Shown here: piece by piece, positions 1 to 9,075 of the stretch
Numbering within the stretch: position 1 is the first letter of the stretch
Layout of the letters: every line of letters begins with the position of its first letter
Assembly (NCBI RefSeq): GCF_023952475.1
Contig: NZ_JALHRX010000004.1
Coordinates: 248,001-312,000 of the forward strand
Source: Cupriavidus sp. WGlv3
Lineage (GTDB): Bacteria > Pseudomonadota > Gammaproteobacteria > Burkholderiales > Burkholderiaceae
Reading direction: 5' to 3'
Length of the DNA stretch: 64,000 bases
Notes under the pieces: generated by a model
What the model was told of the DNA's origin: nothing
Databases searched by the model: none
Seen by the model: the letters and a program-made list of their open reading frames with translations, nothing else
Translations under genes and position numbers: made by a program

Positions 1-573
1 GTCAAGGAGCGCCTTCGTTGCGCTCGGCGTCCCACGCCCGATGGTATCGCCCAGTGAAATCTCCTGGCATCCCATATCCAGGAGTCTAAGCGCGACCTGG
101 ACGACTTGCGCCGGATCGACATTGCCCTCGTAAGGGCACCCCATGACGCAAGATACATAGCCGCGAAGCCGGATGCCGCCTGAGATCGCGGCGTTTGCTA
201 CCTCGCGAAATCGATCAAGGCTTTCCGCGATGGAACAGTTAATGTTCTTCTGCGAGAACGCTTCGGACGCCGCTCCGAAGACCGCGACCTCGTCGCACCC
301 GGCACGCAGTGCTGCCTCCAGCCCCTTCAGATTTGGCGTCAAGGCACTAAACTGCACGTGCGGCGGGCGGCTGATTTTCTGCATGACATCGGCGCTGCCG
401 GCCATTTGCGGAACCCATTTCGGCGAGACGAACGATGCCGCCTCGATATGCGTGACGCCAGCCGCCACAAGGCGCTCGATCAAGGAGACCTTCGTCTCCA
501 CGTCAACGGCCTGCCGTTCGTTCTGCAACCCGTCGCGCGGACCGACTTCGACAATCCTTACATGCTCCGTCAT
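1..573 (-). CDS. mvaB: Hydroxymethylglutaryl-CoA lyase, C-terminus cut by window edge
   Basis: Cleaves HMG-CoA to acetoacetate and acetyl-CoA in the cytoplasm. Only the first 191 codons are inside the window; the gene continues past base 1. Reading from an ATG at 573, the N-terminus carries the GPRDGLQNE motif of the HMGL-like TIM barrel, followed by the family segments ASFVSPKWVPQMA, GCPYEGNVDP and, near the edge, GDTIGRGTP. The gene lies 21 bp downstream of a TctA-type permease and in the same orientation as mvaA, which matches the logic of a mevalonate-degradation operon in which HMG-CoA reductase runs in the oxidative direction and the lyase consumes the product. The related alternative, a leucine-catabolic HMG-CoA lyase, is less likely given mvaA as a neighbour. 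Confidence 0.93.
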   Translation of the reverse strand, partial: MTEHVRIVEVGPRDGLQNERQAVDVETKVSLIERLVAAGVTHIEAASFVSPKWVPQMAGSADVMQKISRPPHVQFSALTPNLKGLEAALRAGCDEVAVFGAASEAFSQKNINCSIAESLDRFREVANAAISGGIRLRGYVSCVMGCPYEGNVDPAQVVQVALRLLDMGCQEISLGDTIGRGTPSATKALLD

Positions 574-594
574 GGTCGTCCTTTGCCCGTGGAA

Positions 595-1983
595 TCACCC
601 AATCAGCTTCAGCAACGCCGGCACCGTCAGCACCGCCGTGTAGTAGCCCATGAACTGCACGCCCGTGTTGAACCCGATCGTCCTGGACAGCAGTCCACCC
701 AGCAGCCCCATCGTTAGGATGACCAGCAGGCCAAGAAGCTGGCCCTCCCAAACGCTGATCACCAGGATCAGGCCGACGAAGGTGGCGATGATGGCTTCGT
801 GGGAGATCCTGCGGGACACGAACAGTGCGGCACTGCGCGCGTAGTTCATGGCGAACGGGTAGGAGACCAGCGCGGCCAGCAGGACGGCGAGAAGCCCGTA
901 GCCCAGGAACTCCCAATGGTTCAGGAGGTTGTGCAGGTTATGCGTCTGGCCCGAGGCGGCATCGACAGTGAATACCGGCGGCGCGTTGAACAACGGCGCG
1001 GCAGGGCCGGCCGCTACGGGGCTCAGCGGCAAGCCAAAGGCGATCAGGGGGATCAGCGCCTCGGCAATATAGGTTGCTTCGGTCACGCCGTTGCGCGCAC
1101 TGAGCACGGTGGTCAGGCGATGATAGGCATGTTTCACGCGCGCGCCGACAATTTCACCCAGGACCACGGTCATGGCCACGGGACTGAACACAAAGGTCGC
1201 ACTGGACACTGCGGCGGTCGCTACCGTCCACTTGGTCTGGTCGCGGTCGAGAACCCGGAACGGATTCGGGAAGTATCCCGACCAGCCTTTCACGTCGGGC
1301 GCGAGCGTGAACGTGCGCACCTTGTCGCGGCGCATGCGCGCGCTGTCCGCCGGGGAGATCACCGAGAACAAATCCGCAATCAGCGGGCCAATGGCAATGC
1401 CCAGGAAGTAGCTGATACTGAGCTTCACGCCGAACTTCGCCGTGAACGTTTGCAGCGCGACGATGACGACGACGAACGGCACCAGCGTGGCAATCGAGGC
1501 CCAGCGCCCGGCGGAGCTGTAAGCGATGATCACGGCGGCCACGACGAAGATCCACGGCGCGGCCTTGGTGATCGCGGCGCCGAATGGGGCGAGCAGCACC
1601 GCGAACAGCACGGCGAGCGGCACCGCGGCAAAGGCCGCAATGATGGCGCCCGAGATCATCTTGCGCAGGGCGATATGCGGCACGCCCAGGTTGCGCAGGT
1701 GGTTGGCATCCTGCAGCAAGGGCGTCGCCATGGTGTCGCCGGGAATGCCGAGCAGCGCAGTCGGAATCGCGTGGGTCATATGCTTGGCGACGGCGCCCGC
1801 GAGGAAGAAGGTGAAGACCCCTTCGGGTGGCACGCCGAGCAACACGACGAGAAGGGTGAGCGGGGCGAGCGTGGTGGTTTCGTCGGTGCCCGAGATCAGC
1901 CCGATGGCGGCGAAGATGATGGCGCCGGCCAGGCCCATGCCCGCGGCAACGAGGATGTGGTTCAGTATTGCGGATTCAAGCAT
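595..1983 (-). CDS. Tripartite tricarboxylate transporter permease, TctA family
   Basis: Large membrane subunit of a TTT-type secondary transporter, 462 residues, with roughly a dozen hydrophobic segments. The TctA signature LGIPGDTMATPLL lies around residues 77-90 and a second, related half-motif (ALIPLIAFGLPLSPVAAG) lies after residue 300, as expected from the internal repeat of the family. It is a divergent member that aligns less well with canonical citrate TctA. Its place between mvaA and mvaB suggests that the substrate is mevalonate or a related branched hydroxy acid; this is inference from context only. No Bug receptor lies directly beside it inside the window; one may lie beyond base 1. 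Confidence 0.88.
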   Translation of the reverse strand: MLESAILNHILVAAGMGLAGAIIFAAIGLISGTDETTTLAPLTLLVVLLGVPPEGVFTFFLAGAVAKHMTHAIPTALLGIPGDTMATPLLQDANHLRNLGVPHIALRKMISGAIIAAFAAVPLAVLFAVLLAPFGAAITKAAPWIFVVAAVIIAYSSAGRWASIATLVPFVVVIVALQTFTAKFGVKLSISYFLGIAIGPLIADLFSVISPADSARMRRDKVRTFTLAPDVKGWSGYFPNPFRVLDRDQTKWTVATAAVSSATFVFSPVAMTVVLGEIVGARVKHAYHRLTTVLSARNGVTEATYIAEALIPLIAFGLPLSPVAAGPAAPLFNAPPVFTVDAASGQTHNLHNLLNHWEFLGYGLLAVLLAALVSYPFAMNYARSAALFVSRRISHEAIIATFVGLILVISVWEGQLLGLLVILTMGLLGGLLSRTIGFNTGVQFMGYYTAVLTVPALLKLIG

Positions 1984-2013
1984 GATGTGTCTCCGATATC
2001 CTTGGGCAGGCGT

Positions 2014-2526
2014 TCACGTCGCGGTGAATTGCGGCTGGATGGGCACTGTGGACGCTGCAGGCGCTGCCGGGGAAGCGGCGTTGCCAATCGGCTCGATCCC
2101 CGCACTATGGCGTTCGCGCGATGCGAAGAGTTCGAACAACTCCAGCTCATGCATCTCGCGCACGGCGGCGGCGGGCAGGTCGGCGACCGACCCTAGACCG
2201 CCAGATTCCGCGGCGAGCTTGTCGAGGACTTCCTCGCGCCAGCTCGGGTCGCCGGAGTCGTCTTCGGTGACTTCTCGCTTGGGCCGAAACAGGATTGCGC
2301 AGATGATTCCGGCAAGCAGGCAGCCGGCAAGGCCGGCCAGCATGGCGTAGGCGCGCGCCAGCTCCGGTGTCGCGACCAGCCCCGCCAGGAGGCGGCTTGC
2401 TACCAGGAAGCCCACGATGCTGACGCTGCCGCCAATCAGGATGGACCAGGCAAGATGGCCGGTATCCGCGGTGTCTCCCCAGACTTCGACCAGGCGCGAC
2501 GCGAGTCGCGCTTCATTTGTTTTCAT
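2014..2526 (-). CDS. Small membrane protein, probable TctB-like accessory subunit
   Basis: Protein of 170 residues with two clear membrane segments (about residues 25-50 and 60-83) followed by a charged cytoplasmic tail rich in Glu, Ala and Pro. It sits 30 bp upstream of the TctA-type permease in the same direction, the position normally taken by the small TctB subunit of TTT systems. It is shorter in membrane content than a classical four-helix TctB, so the assignment rests on position and general character and not on a motif. A good ribosome site (GGAGAC) precedes the ATG at 2526. Confidence 0.65.
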   Translation of the reverse strand: MKTNEARLASRLVEVWGDTADTGHLAWSILIGGSVSIVGFLVASRLLAGLVATPELARAYAMLAGLAGCLLAGIICAILFRPKREVTEDDSGDPSWREEVLDKLAAESGGLGSVADLPAAAVREMHELELFELFASRERHSAGIEPIGNAASPAAPAASTVPIQPQFTAT

Positions 2527-2600
2527 TGGGTTGTCTCCGTAAGTTGGCCGGCATTGAGGCGCTCTGGCGCGTCGGCAGCTCTTGGCTGTGTATTGAATGG

Positions 2601-2619
2601 GGCGCCACGCGGTGGCGCC
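2601..2619. other. Perfect 8-bp hairpin inside the mva operon
   Basis: GGCGCCAC, a 3-nt loop, then GTGGCGCC, located between the stop of mvaA and the start of the small membrane gene. There is no T-run after it in the direction of transcription, so it is more likely an mRNA processing or stability element, or a weak attenuator, than a full terminator. Confidence 0.5.
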
Positions 2620-2628
2620 TTGCGCTGC

Positions 2629-3915
2629 CTATTGGCCCCTGAGTTCGGCCAGCAGTGCTACGGCACGATCGGTGCGCACGTCCTTCTCATCGGCCATGCG
2701 TTTGGCCACACGATCGACCTCTTCACCGACGGCACCCGCTACCAACGCGATGTTGCGCGCATGCAGCGCCATATGGCCGCGCTGGATACCTTCGGTGGCC
2801 AGTGCACGCAGTGCGCCTAGGTTCTGCGCCAGGCCCACGGCAACGGTAATCTCGCCCAGGTGCTGGGCTGAATCGACGTCGAGCATCTTCAGGGCCAGGC
2901 GTGCCAGGGGGTGGGTCTTAGTCGCACCGCCCACCAGGCCCACCGGCATCGGCATTTCAATGGTGCCGACCAGGGCGCCGCTGCTGTCCTTTTCCCAATG
3001 CGTCAGCGACGTGTAGTGTCCGCCGCGGCAGGCGTAGGCATGGGCGCCCGCCTCGACGGCGCGCCAGTCGTTGCCGGTCGCCACGATGACCGGGTCGATG
3101 CCGTTCATGATCCCCTTGTTGTGCGTGGCCGCCCGGTAGGGATCGATGGCGGCGAAGGTGTATGCATCGATGATGCCCTCGATGATCTCGGCGCCGCTGC
3201 GTTCCCTGGTTGCCAGCACCGCCTCTGTCAGCCGGACCCGCGCCCGTGCCAGGCGCAAGTCGGCTAGATTGGACAGGATGCGCAGGCGCACCGTGCCACC
3301 GGAAATTTGCTCCACCAGTGGCGAAACCGCTTCTGCCATGGTGTTCACCGTGTTGGCGCCCATCGCGTCGCGCACATCGACGATCAGGTGCAACACGATC
3401 ATCGGGCCCCTTGGCGTGTCGGCAAAGACGTGGACCTCGATGTCCTTGCAGCCGCCGCCCAGGCCAATCAGCACCTGGTCGCGGCTGTTCGCTACGCTGA
3501 GGATCTCTTTGCGATGACGCAGCAGGGCCTGTCGGGCGCCGTAGGGATCGGTCACCCCCAGTACCTGCACCTGTGCTCGCATGAGCGGCCCGGTGCTGGA
3601 GGTCTCGAAGCCGCCGCATTCGCGCGCAAGCTTTGCCATGTAGGAAGCTGCCGCCACCACAGACGGCTCTTCCACCACCATCGGCACCAGCACATCGCGG
3701 CCATTGACCTGGAAATATCCCCCAATGCCGAACGGTAGCTCGAAGGTGCCCACTACGTTCTCGATCATGCCGTCGGCCCGGGCCGCGCCCAGTGCGCCGG
3801 GTTCGGCGAGCAAGCGAATCTCTTCCTGTGTCAGCGATGTTGCGCCCGCGACATATTCGAGGCGCTGGGCCGGGGTCATGGCGCGGAAATTGGGCAGTCT
3901 GGAATCGGTAGCCAT
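2629..3915 (-). CDS. mvaA: Class II (degradative) HMG-CoA reductase
   Basis: Catalyses the NAD-linked interconversion of mevalonate plus CoA and HMG-CoA; the class II enzyme of Pseudomonas mevalonii works in the oxidative, catabolic direction. The protein is 428 residues, the same length as the P. mevalonii enzyme as I recall it, and the four catalytic residues fall at the same numbers: Glu83 in VVEEPS, Lys267 in THNKGIMNG, Asp283 in [11 protein letters not shown] and His381 in [11 protein letters not shown]. The start at 3915 is chosen because of AAGGAAGG just upstream; a longer reading frame to 4056 would run over the operator region. It heads the minus-strand operon mvaA - membrane protein - permease - mvaB and is divergent from a MocR-type regulator. 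Confidence 0.96.
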   Translation of the reverse strand: MATDSRLPNFRAMTPAQRLEYVAGATSLTQEEIRLLAEPGALGAARADGMIENVVGTFELPFGIGGYFQVNGRDVLVPMVVEEPSVVAAASYMAKLARECGGFETSSTGPLMRAQVQVLGVTDPYGARQALLRHRKEILSVANSRDQVLIGLGGGCKDIEVHVFADTPRGPMIVLHLIVDVRDAMGANTVNTMAEAVSPLVEQISGGTVRLRILSNLADLRLARARVRLTEAVLATRERSGAEIIEGIIDAYTFAAIDPYRAATHNKGIMNGIDPVIVATGNDWRAVEAGAHAYACRGGHYTSLTHWEKDSSGALVGTIEMPMPVGLVGGATKTHPLARLALKMLDVDSAQHLGEITVAVGLAQNLGALRALATEGIQRGHMALHARNIALVAGAVGEEVDRVAKRMADEKDVRTDRAVALLAELRGQ

Positions 3916-3961
3916 TGAATGTTTCCTTCCTTGGGGTATGGAATGGTGACACTTTAGGCTG

Positions 3962-4003
3962 ACTGTACCCGTGAAAAAAGGTACAGTTTGACGGGACAGT
4001 TTG
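3962..4003. promoter_or_regulatory. Candidate MocR operator between mvaA and its regulator
   Basis: A perfect inverted repeat ACTGTACC (3962-3969) / GGTACAGT (3980-3987) with a 10-nt spacer, overlapped by a direct repeat ACAGTTTG at 3983-3990 and 3996-4003 (13-bp step). It lies in the 135-bp divergent region. Mixed inverted and direct repeats are known for MocR/GabR-type regulators. That the adjacent regulator binds here is inference. Confidence 0.6.
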
Positions 4004-4050
4004 GGTGAAACCTGCCGGCGCGAAGCGCGGCCTAGACCATAACGCCTGCG

Positions 4051-5451
4051 ATGCATACAAAGTCCCCTACACTCGCCGCAACGCTGGCGAACACTCTGGA
4101 AAGACAGATTGTCGAAGGCGCCTACCGGACCGGCGACAAACTACCCTCGCTGCGGGAACTGGCCCTGTTGCACGGATACAGCAAGAACACGATCGTGGCT
4201 GCGTTCGAACTGCTGGTCAGCCGCGGGCTGGTGGAACCCCGGCGCGGCGCCGGCTATTTTGTGCTCGACCGGCCTGTGAAGGCACAGGCCGACGAGGACG
4301 CCGGCTCGCTGAGGCGGGCGATGGACATCGTCTGGCTGATGCGAGAGCAACTGAAAAGCAGGCCAGACGTGTTAGCCGTGGGGGATGGATTCCCGCCAGT
4401 CGAATGGCTGTCGGAAGCGCGACTGGACAAGTATCACCACAAAGTTGTGCGCACCGGTCTGGGTGCGTTGTTCCGGTACGGCAATCGCTTCGGATACGGC
4501 CCCTTGCGTGACCATCTGGTGCGCAAGCTAGGCGACGTCGGCGTGGGCGCCGATCCCCGGCAGATCGTCCTGACCCATGGCGCCAACGATGCGCTCGACC
4601 TGGCGATCCGGTACTTTGTCCCGGCCGGCGCCACGGTTCTTGTCGATGATCCGGGCTACTACCCGTTGTTCGGCAAGCTGAAGCTGGCCGGCGCTACCAT
4701 CATTGGCGTGCCGCGGCTGGCCGACGGGCCGGACGTGGAGATGCTGGAGCAGCTCCTTGTCCAGCACCGCCCACGCTTGTTCTTCACGCAATCCGTGGCA
4801 CACAATCCGACCGGCTCGGATCTCTCGCCTGCCAAGGCGTACCGAGTATTGCAGCTCGCGCAGCGCTTCAACTTGCTGCTCGTGGAGAACGACGCGCTCG
4901 CGGACTTCAAGCCCACAACACTGCCCCGGCTATCGGCGCTGGACCAGCTCGAACGCACCATCTATATCGGCAGCTTCTCAAAGTCTTTCTCGGCTGCCTT
5001 GCGCGTAGGCTTCATTGCATGCGGCGCCGACCTGGCAAGCGATCTGGCCGACCTAAAGGCGCTGATCCATGTCAGCAGTTCAGAGTATTGCGAGCGGACC
5101 GTCGATGTAATTCTCAGCGAAGGCCACTACCAGCGCTACGTGACCAGGCTGCGGTCGCGCCTGGCTGAAGCCACCGCCAGGGCGCTGGCGCTCTTTGAAA
5201 GGCTCAATATTGACGTACTCGCCAGGACTGAACAAAGTCTGTACCTGTGGGGCGCACTACCGAACGTGGAAGACTCACTGGTTCTGGCCGAGCACCTTCT
5301 GCAGCAGAAGGTGGTCATCGCGCCAGGCCGCGTTTTCCGCGTGAACTCCGAAGTCAAATCGCCATGGTCGCGGTTCAATGTTGGCGCCGTCCTGGACCCG
5401 AGATTCGAAGCGGCGGCCCGTCGAGTACTTGGCCGCATAGAGAATACCTGA
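4051..5451 (+). CDS. MocR-type regulator: GntR winged helix fused to aminotransferase-like domain
   Basis: Transcription factor of 466 residues. Residues 1-75 form a GntR winged helix ([23 protein letters not shown] followed by [13 protein letters not shown]). The rest is a fold-type I aminotransferase domain that retains the PLP-site features: HNPTG near residue 252 and the Schiff-base lysine context [14 protein letters not shown] near residue 312. MocR proteins usually sense an amine or PLP adduct. It is divergent from the mevalonate catabolic genes and most likely controls them and itself, although a PLP-binding regulator for a pathway without an amine substrate is unexpected. Confidence 0.9.
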   Translation: MHTKSPTLAATLANTLERQIVEGAYRTGDKLPSLRELALLHGYSKNTIVAAFELLVSRGLVEPRRGAGYFVLDRPVKAQADEDAGSLRRAMDIVWLMREQLKSRPDVLAVGDGFPPVEWLSEARLDKYHHKVVRTGLGALFRYGNRFGYGPLRDHLVRKLGDVGVGADPRQIVLTHGANDALDLAIRYFVPAGATVLVDDPGYYPLFGKLKLAGATIIGVPRLADGPDVEMLEQLLVQHRPRLFFTQSVAHNPTGSDLSPAKAYRVLQLAQRFNLLLVENDALADFKPTTLPRLSALDQLERTIYIGSFSKSFSAALRVGFIACGADLASDLADLKALIHVSSSEYCERTVDVILSEGHYQRYVTRLRSRLAEATARALALFERLNIDVLARTEQSLYLWGALPNVEDSLVLAEHLLQQKVVIAPGRVFRVNSEVKSPWSRFNVGAVLDPRFEAAARRVLGRIENT

Positions 5452-5840
5452 CGGGCGGGACTGTGACGCTCGCCGGGTTGGCGCAAGCTCCTATCCGCGC
5501 GGCCATGCCTTGCATTGAGGAAAATCGGGTTGATCCGCTGAAGCCCTCCATTCCCGGGCAGGCTATGGCCGCCTTTTTATGCTGATCCAGCCGGCAAGTT
5601 GACAACGCATGGCCGGTAGGTTCGCGGAAGAGAGGGTCCGACTATCGCTTGGATCTCATCTCCTCATGCCGACCTCACTCGGACAATCGCCCCTCAGACC
5701 TAAATGGCCGGTGTGGGACCGATACTGGCCGAACTCAGCCGTCGGATCATCCGCCTTCCGTGCCTTATTCGCGCAGAGCGCGCACGTAGTGCCGCGACGC
5801 GGCGCTGGCGACAGACCGGCATTCACCGGCCTGCGCAGCC
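5452..5840. other. Gene-free spacer
   Basis: 389 bp between the convergent MocR-type gene and the Bug receptor. Short open frames exist, but none has a ribosome site or recognisable protein character. No convincing terminator, tRNA or repeat was seen. Confidence 0.6.
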
Positions 5841-6860
5841 TTAATCAGCCGTGATGTTGTTGGCCTTCACCACCTCGCCCCACATTTTGTAGTGGGTGCG
5901 GGTCAGCGTTGCGAGCTGCTCGGGCGTGCCGCCGCCGGGCTCGTCACCGCGGTCGACGATGCTCTTGACGACGGCCGGGTCCTTCAGCGCCGTATTCAAT
6001 GCGCCGTTGGCTTTCTTGACGATGTCGGGGCTCAGGCCCGGCGGTCCGTACAGACCGATGAACGAGATGATGGTGAAGTCCTTGATGCCGCTCTCGGTGG
6101 CCGTTGGCACGTCCGGGATCATGGCCACGCGCTTGGGTCCCGTGACCATCAGCGGCCGCAACTGGCCTGACTTGATGAAAGGCGCGACGACCGACGTGGC
6201 ATCGAACATCGCATCCAGGCGTCCGGCCATCAGGTCGACCATAGCGGGGCTGCTGCCCTTATAGGGGACGTGGTTCATTCTGGGGCCGCCCATGCGCTCG
6301 CGCAGCAGTTCCATCGTGACATGCGGCAATGCGCCGGTACCGCCCGAGCCATAGTCGATGGTCTTGCCCGACTTGTCGCGCGCCTTGACCTCGTCGACGA
6401 ACTGCGCGTAAGTCTTGATGGGCGAACTGGCGGGCACGACGAGGACCAGCGGCGACTGCAGCATCACGCCTATCGGCGTCAGCTTCTGCGGATCGACGAT
6501 GCCAAGCTTGGTGTAGACGTGCGGCATGATCGTCATCGAGCCGTTGCCTACCAGCAGCTTGTTCCCGTCGGGCGCCGCGCGCATGACCTCGATGGAGGCG
6601 ATATTGCCGTTCACGCCGGCCTTGTTGTCGATGACAAACGACTGACCCAGCGAACTCTGCAGGCCGTTAAGCAACGCACGTCCCGCGAAGTCGGTCTGGC
6701 CACCGGGCGGAAAGCCCACCAGCAGCGTTACTGGCTTGGTCGGCCAGTTGGTCTGCGCCCACGCGGCGGTCGTTGCCAGCGCGCCAAGGCCGAGCGCTGC
6801 GACGCCCAGGATCAACGCGGACCGGCGCGCATTCACGGGCGATTTCTTGGTGATTGTCAT
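5841..6860 (-). CDS. Bug-family periplasmic solute receptor (TTT system)
   Basis: Extracytoplasmic receptor of the tripartite tricarboxylate transporter type, 339 residues from the ATG at 6860 (GGAGA just upstream). A signal peptide runs to about AAWAQ (residue 36), followed by the family start WPTKPVTLLVGFPPGGQTDFAGR and the conserved blocks VIDNKAGVNGNIA, APDGNKLLVG and NHVPYKGSSPAMVDLMAGRLDAMFD. It lies 47 bp downstream of uxuA in the same direction, so it probably belongs to the uxuA transcript and may deliver a sugar acid or its precursor. Bug genes are heavily duplicated in this bacterial group and usually work with a shared or distant TctA/TctB pair. Confidence 0.9.
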   Translation of the reverse strand: MTITKKSPVNARRSALILGVAALGLGALATTAAWAQTNWPTKPVTLLVGFPPGGQTDFAGRALLNGLQSSLGQSFVIDNKAGVNGNIASIEVMRAAPDGNKLLVGNGSMTIMPHVYTKLGIVDPQKLTPIGVMLQSPLVLVVPASSPIKTYAQFVDEVKARDKSGKTIDYGSGGTGALPHVTMELLRERMGGPRMNHVPYKGSSPAMVDLMAGRLDAMFDATSVVAPFIKSGQLRPLMVTGPKRVAMIPDVPTATESGIKDFTIISFIGLYGPPGLSPDIVKKANGALNTALKDPAVVKSIVDRGDEPGGGTPEQLATLTRTHYKMWGEVVKANNITAD

Positions 6861-6907
6861 GACAGGTCTCCGATTATGTTTTGACTGGGCCGCAGCCCCA
6901 CGGCGTT

Positions 6908-7948
6908 TCAGGCCGTCTTTTCCATCGCTTCCCACATCCCGTTGATATAGACCGCGCCGAGTGCCCGGTCATAGAGGCCGTATCCCGGCTTGCCGGTCTC
7001 GCCCCAGATCATGCGGCCGTGGTCGGGGCGGTAATAGCCCTGGAAGCCGACGTCGTGGTACGCCTTGACGATCGCGGCAATATCCAGCGATCCGCAACTC
7101 GACAGGTGGGCGGTTTCCTCGAAATCGCCCTGCGGCGTGATCTTGACGTTGCGGATATGGGCGAAGTGGATGCGTCCCATGCCGCCGAACTCGCGCACCA
7201 GCGCCTCGACGTTGTTCTGCGGGCCGGCGCCAAGCGAGCCGGAGCACAGCGTCAGACCGTTTGCCGGCGTGTCGACCATCCCCAGGATGCGTGCCAGGTC
7301 GTTGCGGTTCTTGACGATGCGCGGCAGTCCGAAGATGGGGCGCGGCGGATCGTCCGGATGAATGGCCATCTTGATGCCGCACTCCTGGGCCACCGGAATG
7401 ATCGCGCGCAGGAAATGCTCCAGGTGCTCCCAGAGCCTGCCTTCGTCGATGCCACGATATTCGGCCAGCAGCGACTGCAGTTCTTCTGGCGCGTAGCTGG
7501 AATCCCAGCCGGGCAGGGCGATACCCTGGCTGACGTCGACCTGTTCTACCTCGCGGGTGCTGAAGGCAAGGCAGGTCGAGCCGTCATCGAGCTTCTTTGC
7601 CAGTTCCGTACGGGTCCAGTCGAACACCGGCATGAAGTTGTAGCAGATGACCTCGATGCCCGCTGCGGCCAGGTTCCTGATGGTCTGCTGGTAGTTCGCG
7701 ATCAGCCGCTCGCGCGTCGGCTTGCCGAGCTTGATGTCCTCATGGACCGGAACCGACTCCACCACCTTGAACTGCAGCCCTGCCGCCTCGATGGTGGACT
7801 TGAGCGCCAGGATCTTGTCCAGCGGCCATACCTCTCCGACCGGTTCGTCGTAAATGGCCGAGACGATGTGGGTCATGCCCGGGATCTGCCGGATGTATTC
7901 GAGGGGGATTGGGTCGGTCGGGCCAAACCAGCGGAACGACATCTTCAT
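6908..7948 (-). CDS. uxuA: Mannonate dehydratase
   Basis: Dehydrates D-mannonate to 2-keto-3-deoxygluconate in the hexuronate (glucuronate/fructuronate) pathway. The protein is 346 residues from the ATG at 7948, preceded by AAGGAAG. It begins [19 protein letters not shown], as UxuA proteins do, and carries the metal-site segments [33 protein letters not shown] and [13 protein letters not shown]. It is divergent from an FCD-type GntR regulator, with three UxuR-type palindromes between them, and is followed by a Bug receptor. The remaining uronate enzymes (uxaC, uxuB, kdgK) are not in this window. Confidence 0.96.
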   Translation of the reverse strand: MKMSFRWFGPTDPIPLEYIRQIPGMTHIVSAIYDEPVGEVWPLDKILALKSTIEAAGLQFKVVESVPVHEDIKLGKPTRERLIANYQQTIRNLAAAGIEVICYNFMPVFDWTRTELAKKLDDGSTCLAFSTREVEQVDVSQGIALPGWDSSYAPEELQSLLAEYRGIDEGRLWEHLEHFLRAIIPVAQECGIKMAIHPDDPPRPIFGLPRIVKNRNDLARILGMVDTPANGLTLCSGSLGAGPQNNVEALVREFGGMGRIHFAHIRNVKITPQGDFEETAHLSSCGSLDIAAIVKAYHDVGFQGYYRPDHGRMIWGETGKPGYGLYDRALGAVYINGMWEAMEKTA

Positions 7949-8047
7949 GGGTGGGCTTCCTTGGGGCGACTCTGATGCGGCGGAAGAGAGCGGAAAGGCA
8001 ATCCGGCCTGAACCGGCGCGCGTCATGGCCGGTAGGCCACGCCACAC

Positions 8048-8121
8048 TGGTGTACCGAATCGGATATTTTGGTTCACCAATTATGAACAGGTTGCCCGAT
8101 TTTGCCGTCATGGTTTACCAT
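8048..8121. promoter_or_regulatory. Triple UxuR/ExuR-type operator
   Basis: Three palindromes of the form TTGGTNNACCAA lie between uxuA and its regulator: TGGTGTACCG at 8048-8057 (imperfect), TTGGTTCACCAA at 8069-8080 (perfect arms) and ATGGTTTACCAT at 8110-8121 (perfect arms). Their centres are 22 and 41 bp apart, close to two and four helical turns. The core matches the known UxuR/ExuR consensus of enterobacteria (TTGGTATACCAA). Confidence 0.8.
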
Positions 8122-8207
8122 GGTGTGCATCAGGCGCTGCCAGGCCCACCTTCTCGTGGCGAGTGGTCAACCGGTGATCACATTAGGCAGCCGCCGCCTT
8201 ACCTGCG

Positions 8208-8948
8208 ATGCCACATTCCCACAGCGATCTTGCAACCCGACCGATACTCGAGAACCCGCCAGCGGCCAGCGACCGTTCGTACCTGAGCCTGGCCAGCCAG
8301 GTGCAGGCATTGATCGCATCCGGCGAGTTCTCCGCCGGCATGCGCTTGCCGTCCGAACGCACGCTGGCCGAGCGGTTCAGCGTCAGCCGCACCCTGGTGC
8401 GCGAGGCCATCATCGCGCTGGAGGTGCAGGGACTGGTCGAAGTGCGCGGCGGCTCCGGGATCTACGTCTGCGCAGAAGCGCCCGCGTCCGGTCGCGAGCC
8501 GTTCGAGATGCCCTGGCGGCCGGGGCCGATAGAATCGCTGCGCGCCCGGGCGCTGATTGAATCGGAAATCGCCGGCCTGGCGGCCAGCGAGCGCAAGGAC
8601 GGCGACCTTGACCGTATGTTCGCGGCCCTGAGCCTGATGCGCGAGCACATGGACAACAAGCAGGCCAACGAGGCGGCGGACCGGCAGTTCCACCTGTGCC
8701 TGGCCGAATCGACCGGCAACCGGGTCCTGCTGCATATGGTCACCGCACTGTGGGACAGCGGGCGCAGCGATCCGCTATGGGGCAAGATCGAGGAACACTT
8801 CCATACCACGGAGCTGCGGGAGGCATCGCAGGAAGACCATCAGCGCATCTTCGCTGCGGTGATGGCGCGCGACGCGACAGCGGCGCGGGCGGCAATGCGT
8901 AACCACCTGGAGAGGGTGATCAGCGAGTTTACGCAGGCGTGGCGTTGA
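8208..8948 (+). CDS. UxuR-like FadR-family (GntR-FCD) regulator
   Basis: 246-residue repressor. A GntR winged helix occupies residues 28-90 (GMRLPSERTLAERFSVSRTLVREAIIALEVQGLVEVRGGSGIYV), followed by an all-helical FCD ligand domain with the expected metal ligands in DRQFHLCL, EDHQRIFAAV and MRNHLERV. It is divergent from uxuA across TTGGTNNACCAA palindromes and very likely represses uxuA, the Bug gene and itself in response to a hexuronate or fructuronate. Subfamily placement as UxuR rests on the operators and on the neighbour. Confidence 0.9.
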   Translation: MPHSHSDLATRPILENPPAASDRSYLSLASQVQALIASGEFSAGMRLPSERTLAERFSVSRTLVREAIIALEVQGLVEVRGGSGIYVCAEAPASGREPFEMPWRPGPIESLRARALIESEIAGLAASERKDGDLDRMFAALSLMREHMDNKQANEAADRQFHLCLAESTGNRVLLHMVTALWDSGRSDPLWGKIEEHFHTTELREASQEDHQRIFAAVMARDATAARAAMRNHLERVISEFTQAWR

Positions 8949-8993
8949 GGATAGCCCGTTGGGCGTCGCGCCCGACCCCATACCTCAACAATT

Positions 8994-9022
8994 GGCGCCG
9001 ACCACCAAACGGTGTCGGCGCC
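8994..9022. terminator. Hairpin between convergent genes
   Basis: GGCGCCGACCACC / GGTGTCGGCGCC with a 4-nt loop and one bulged base, between the ends of the uxuR-like gene (+) and hchA (-). On the minus strand it is followed by AATTGTTG, a weak U-rich tail. It is a candidate two-way terminator. Confidence 0.5.
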
Positions 9023-9075
9023 CTTGCGCGCATGTCCCGACCTGCGTCAGGAGATAACGTCTTGACGACTCACAA

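Noticed and set aside
5609..5854. 81-codon plus-strand frame
   Set aside because: No ribosome site, no recognisable domain, and it overlaps the end of the Bug gene.
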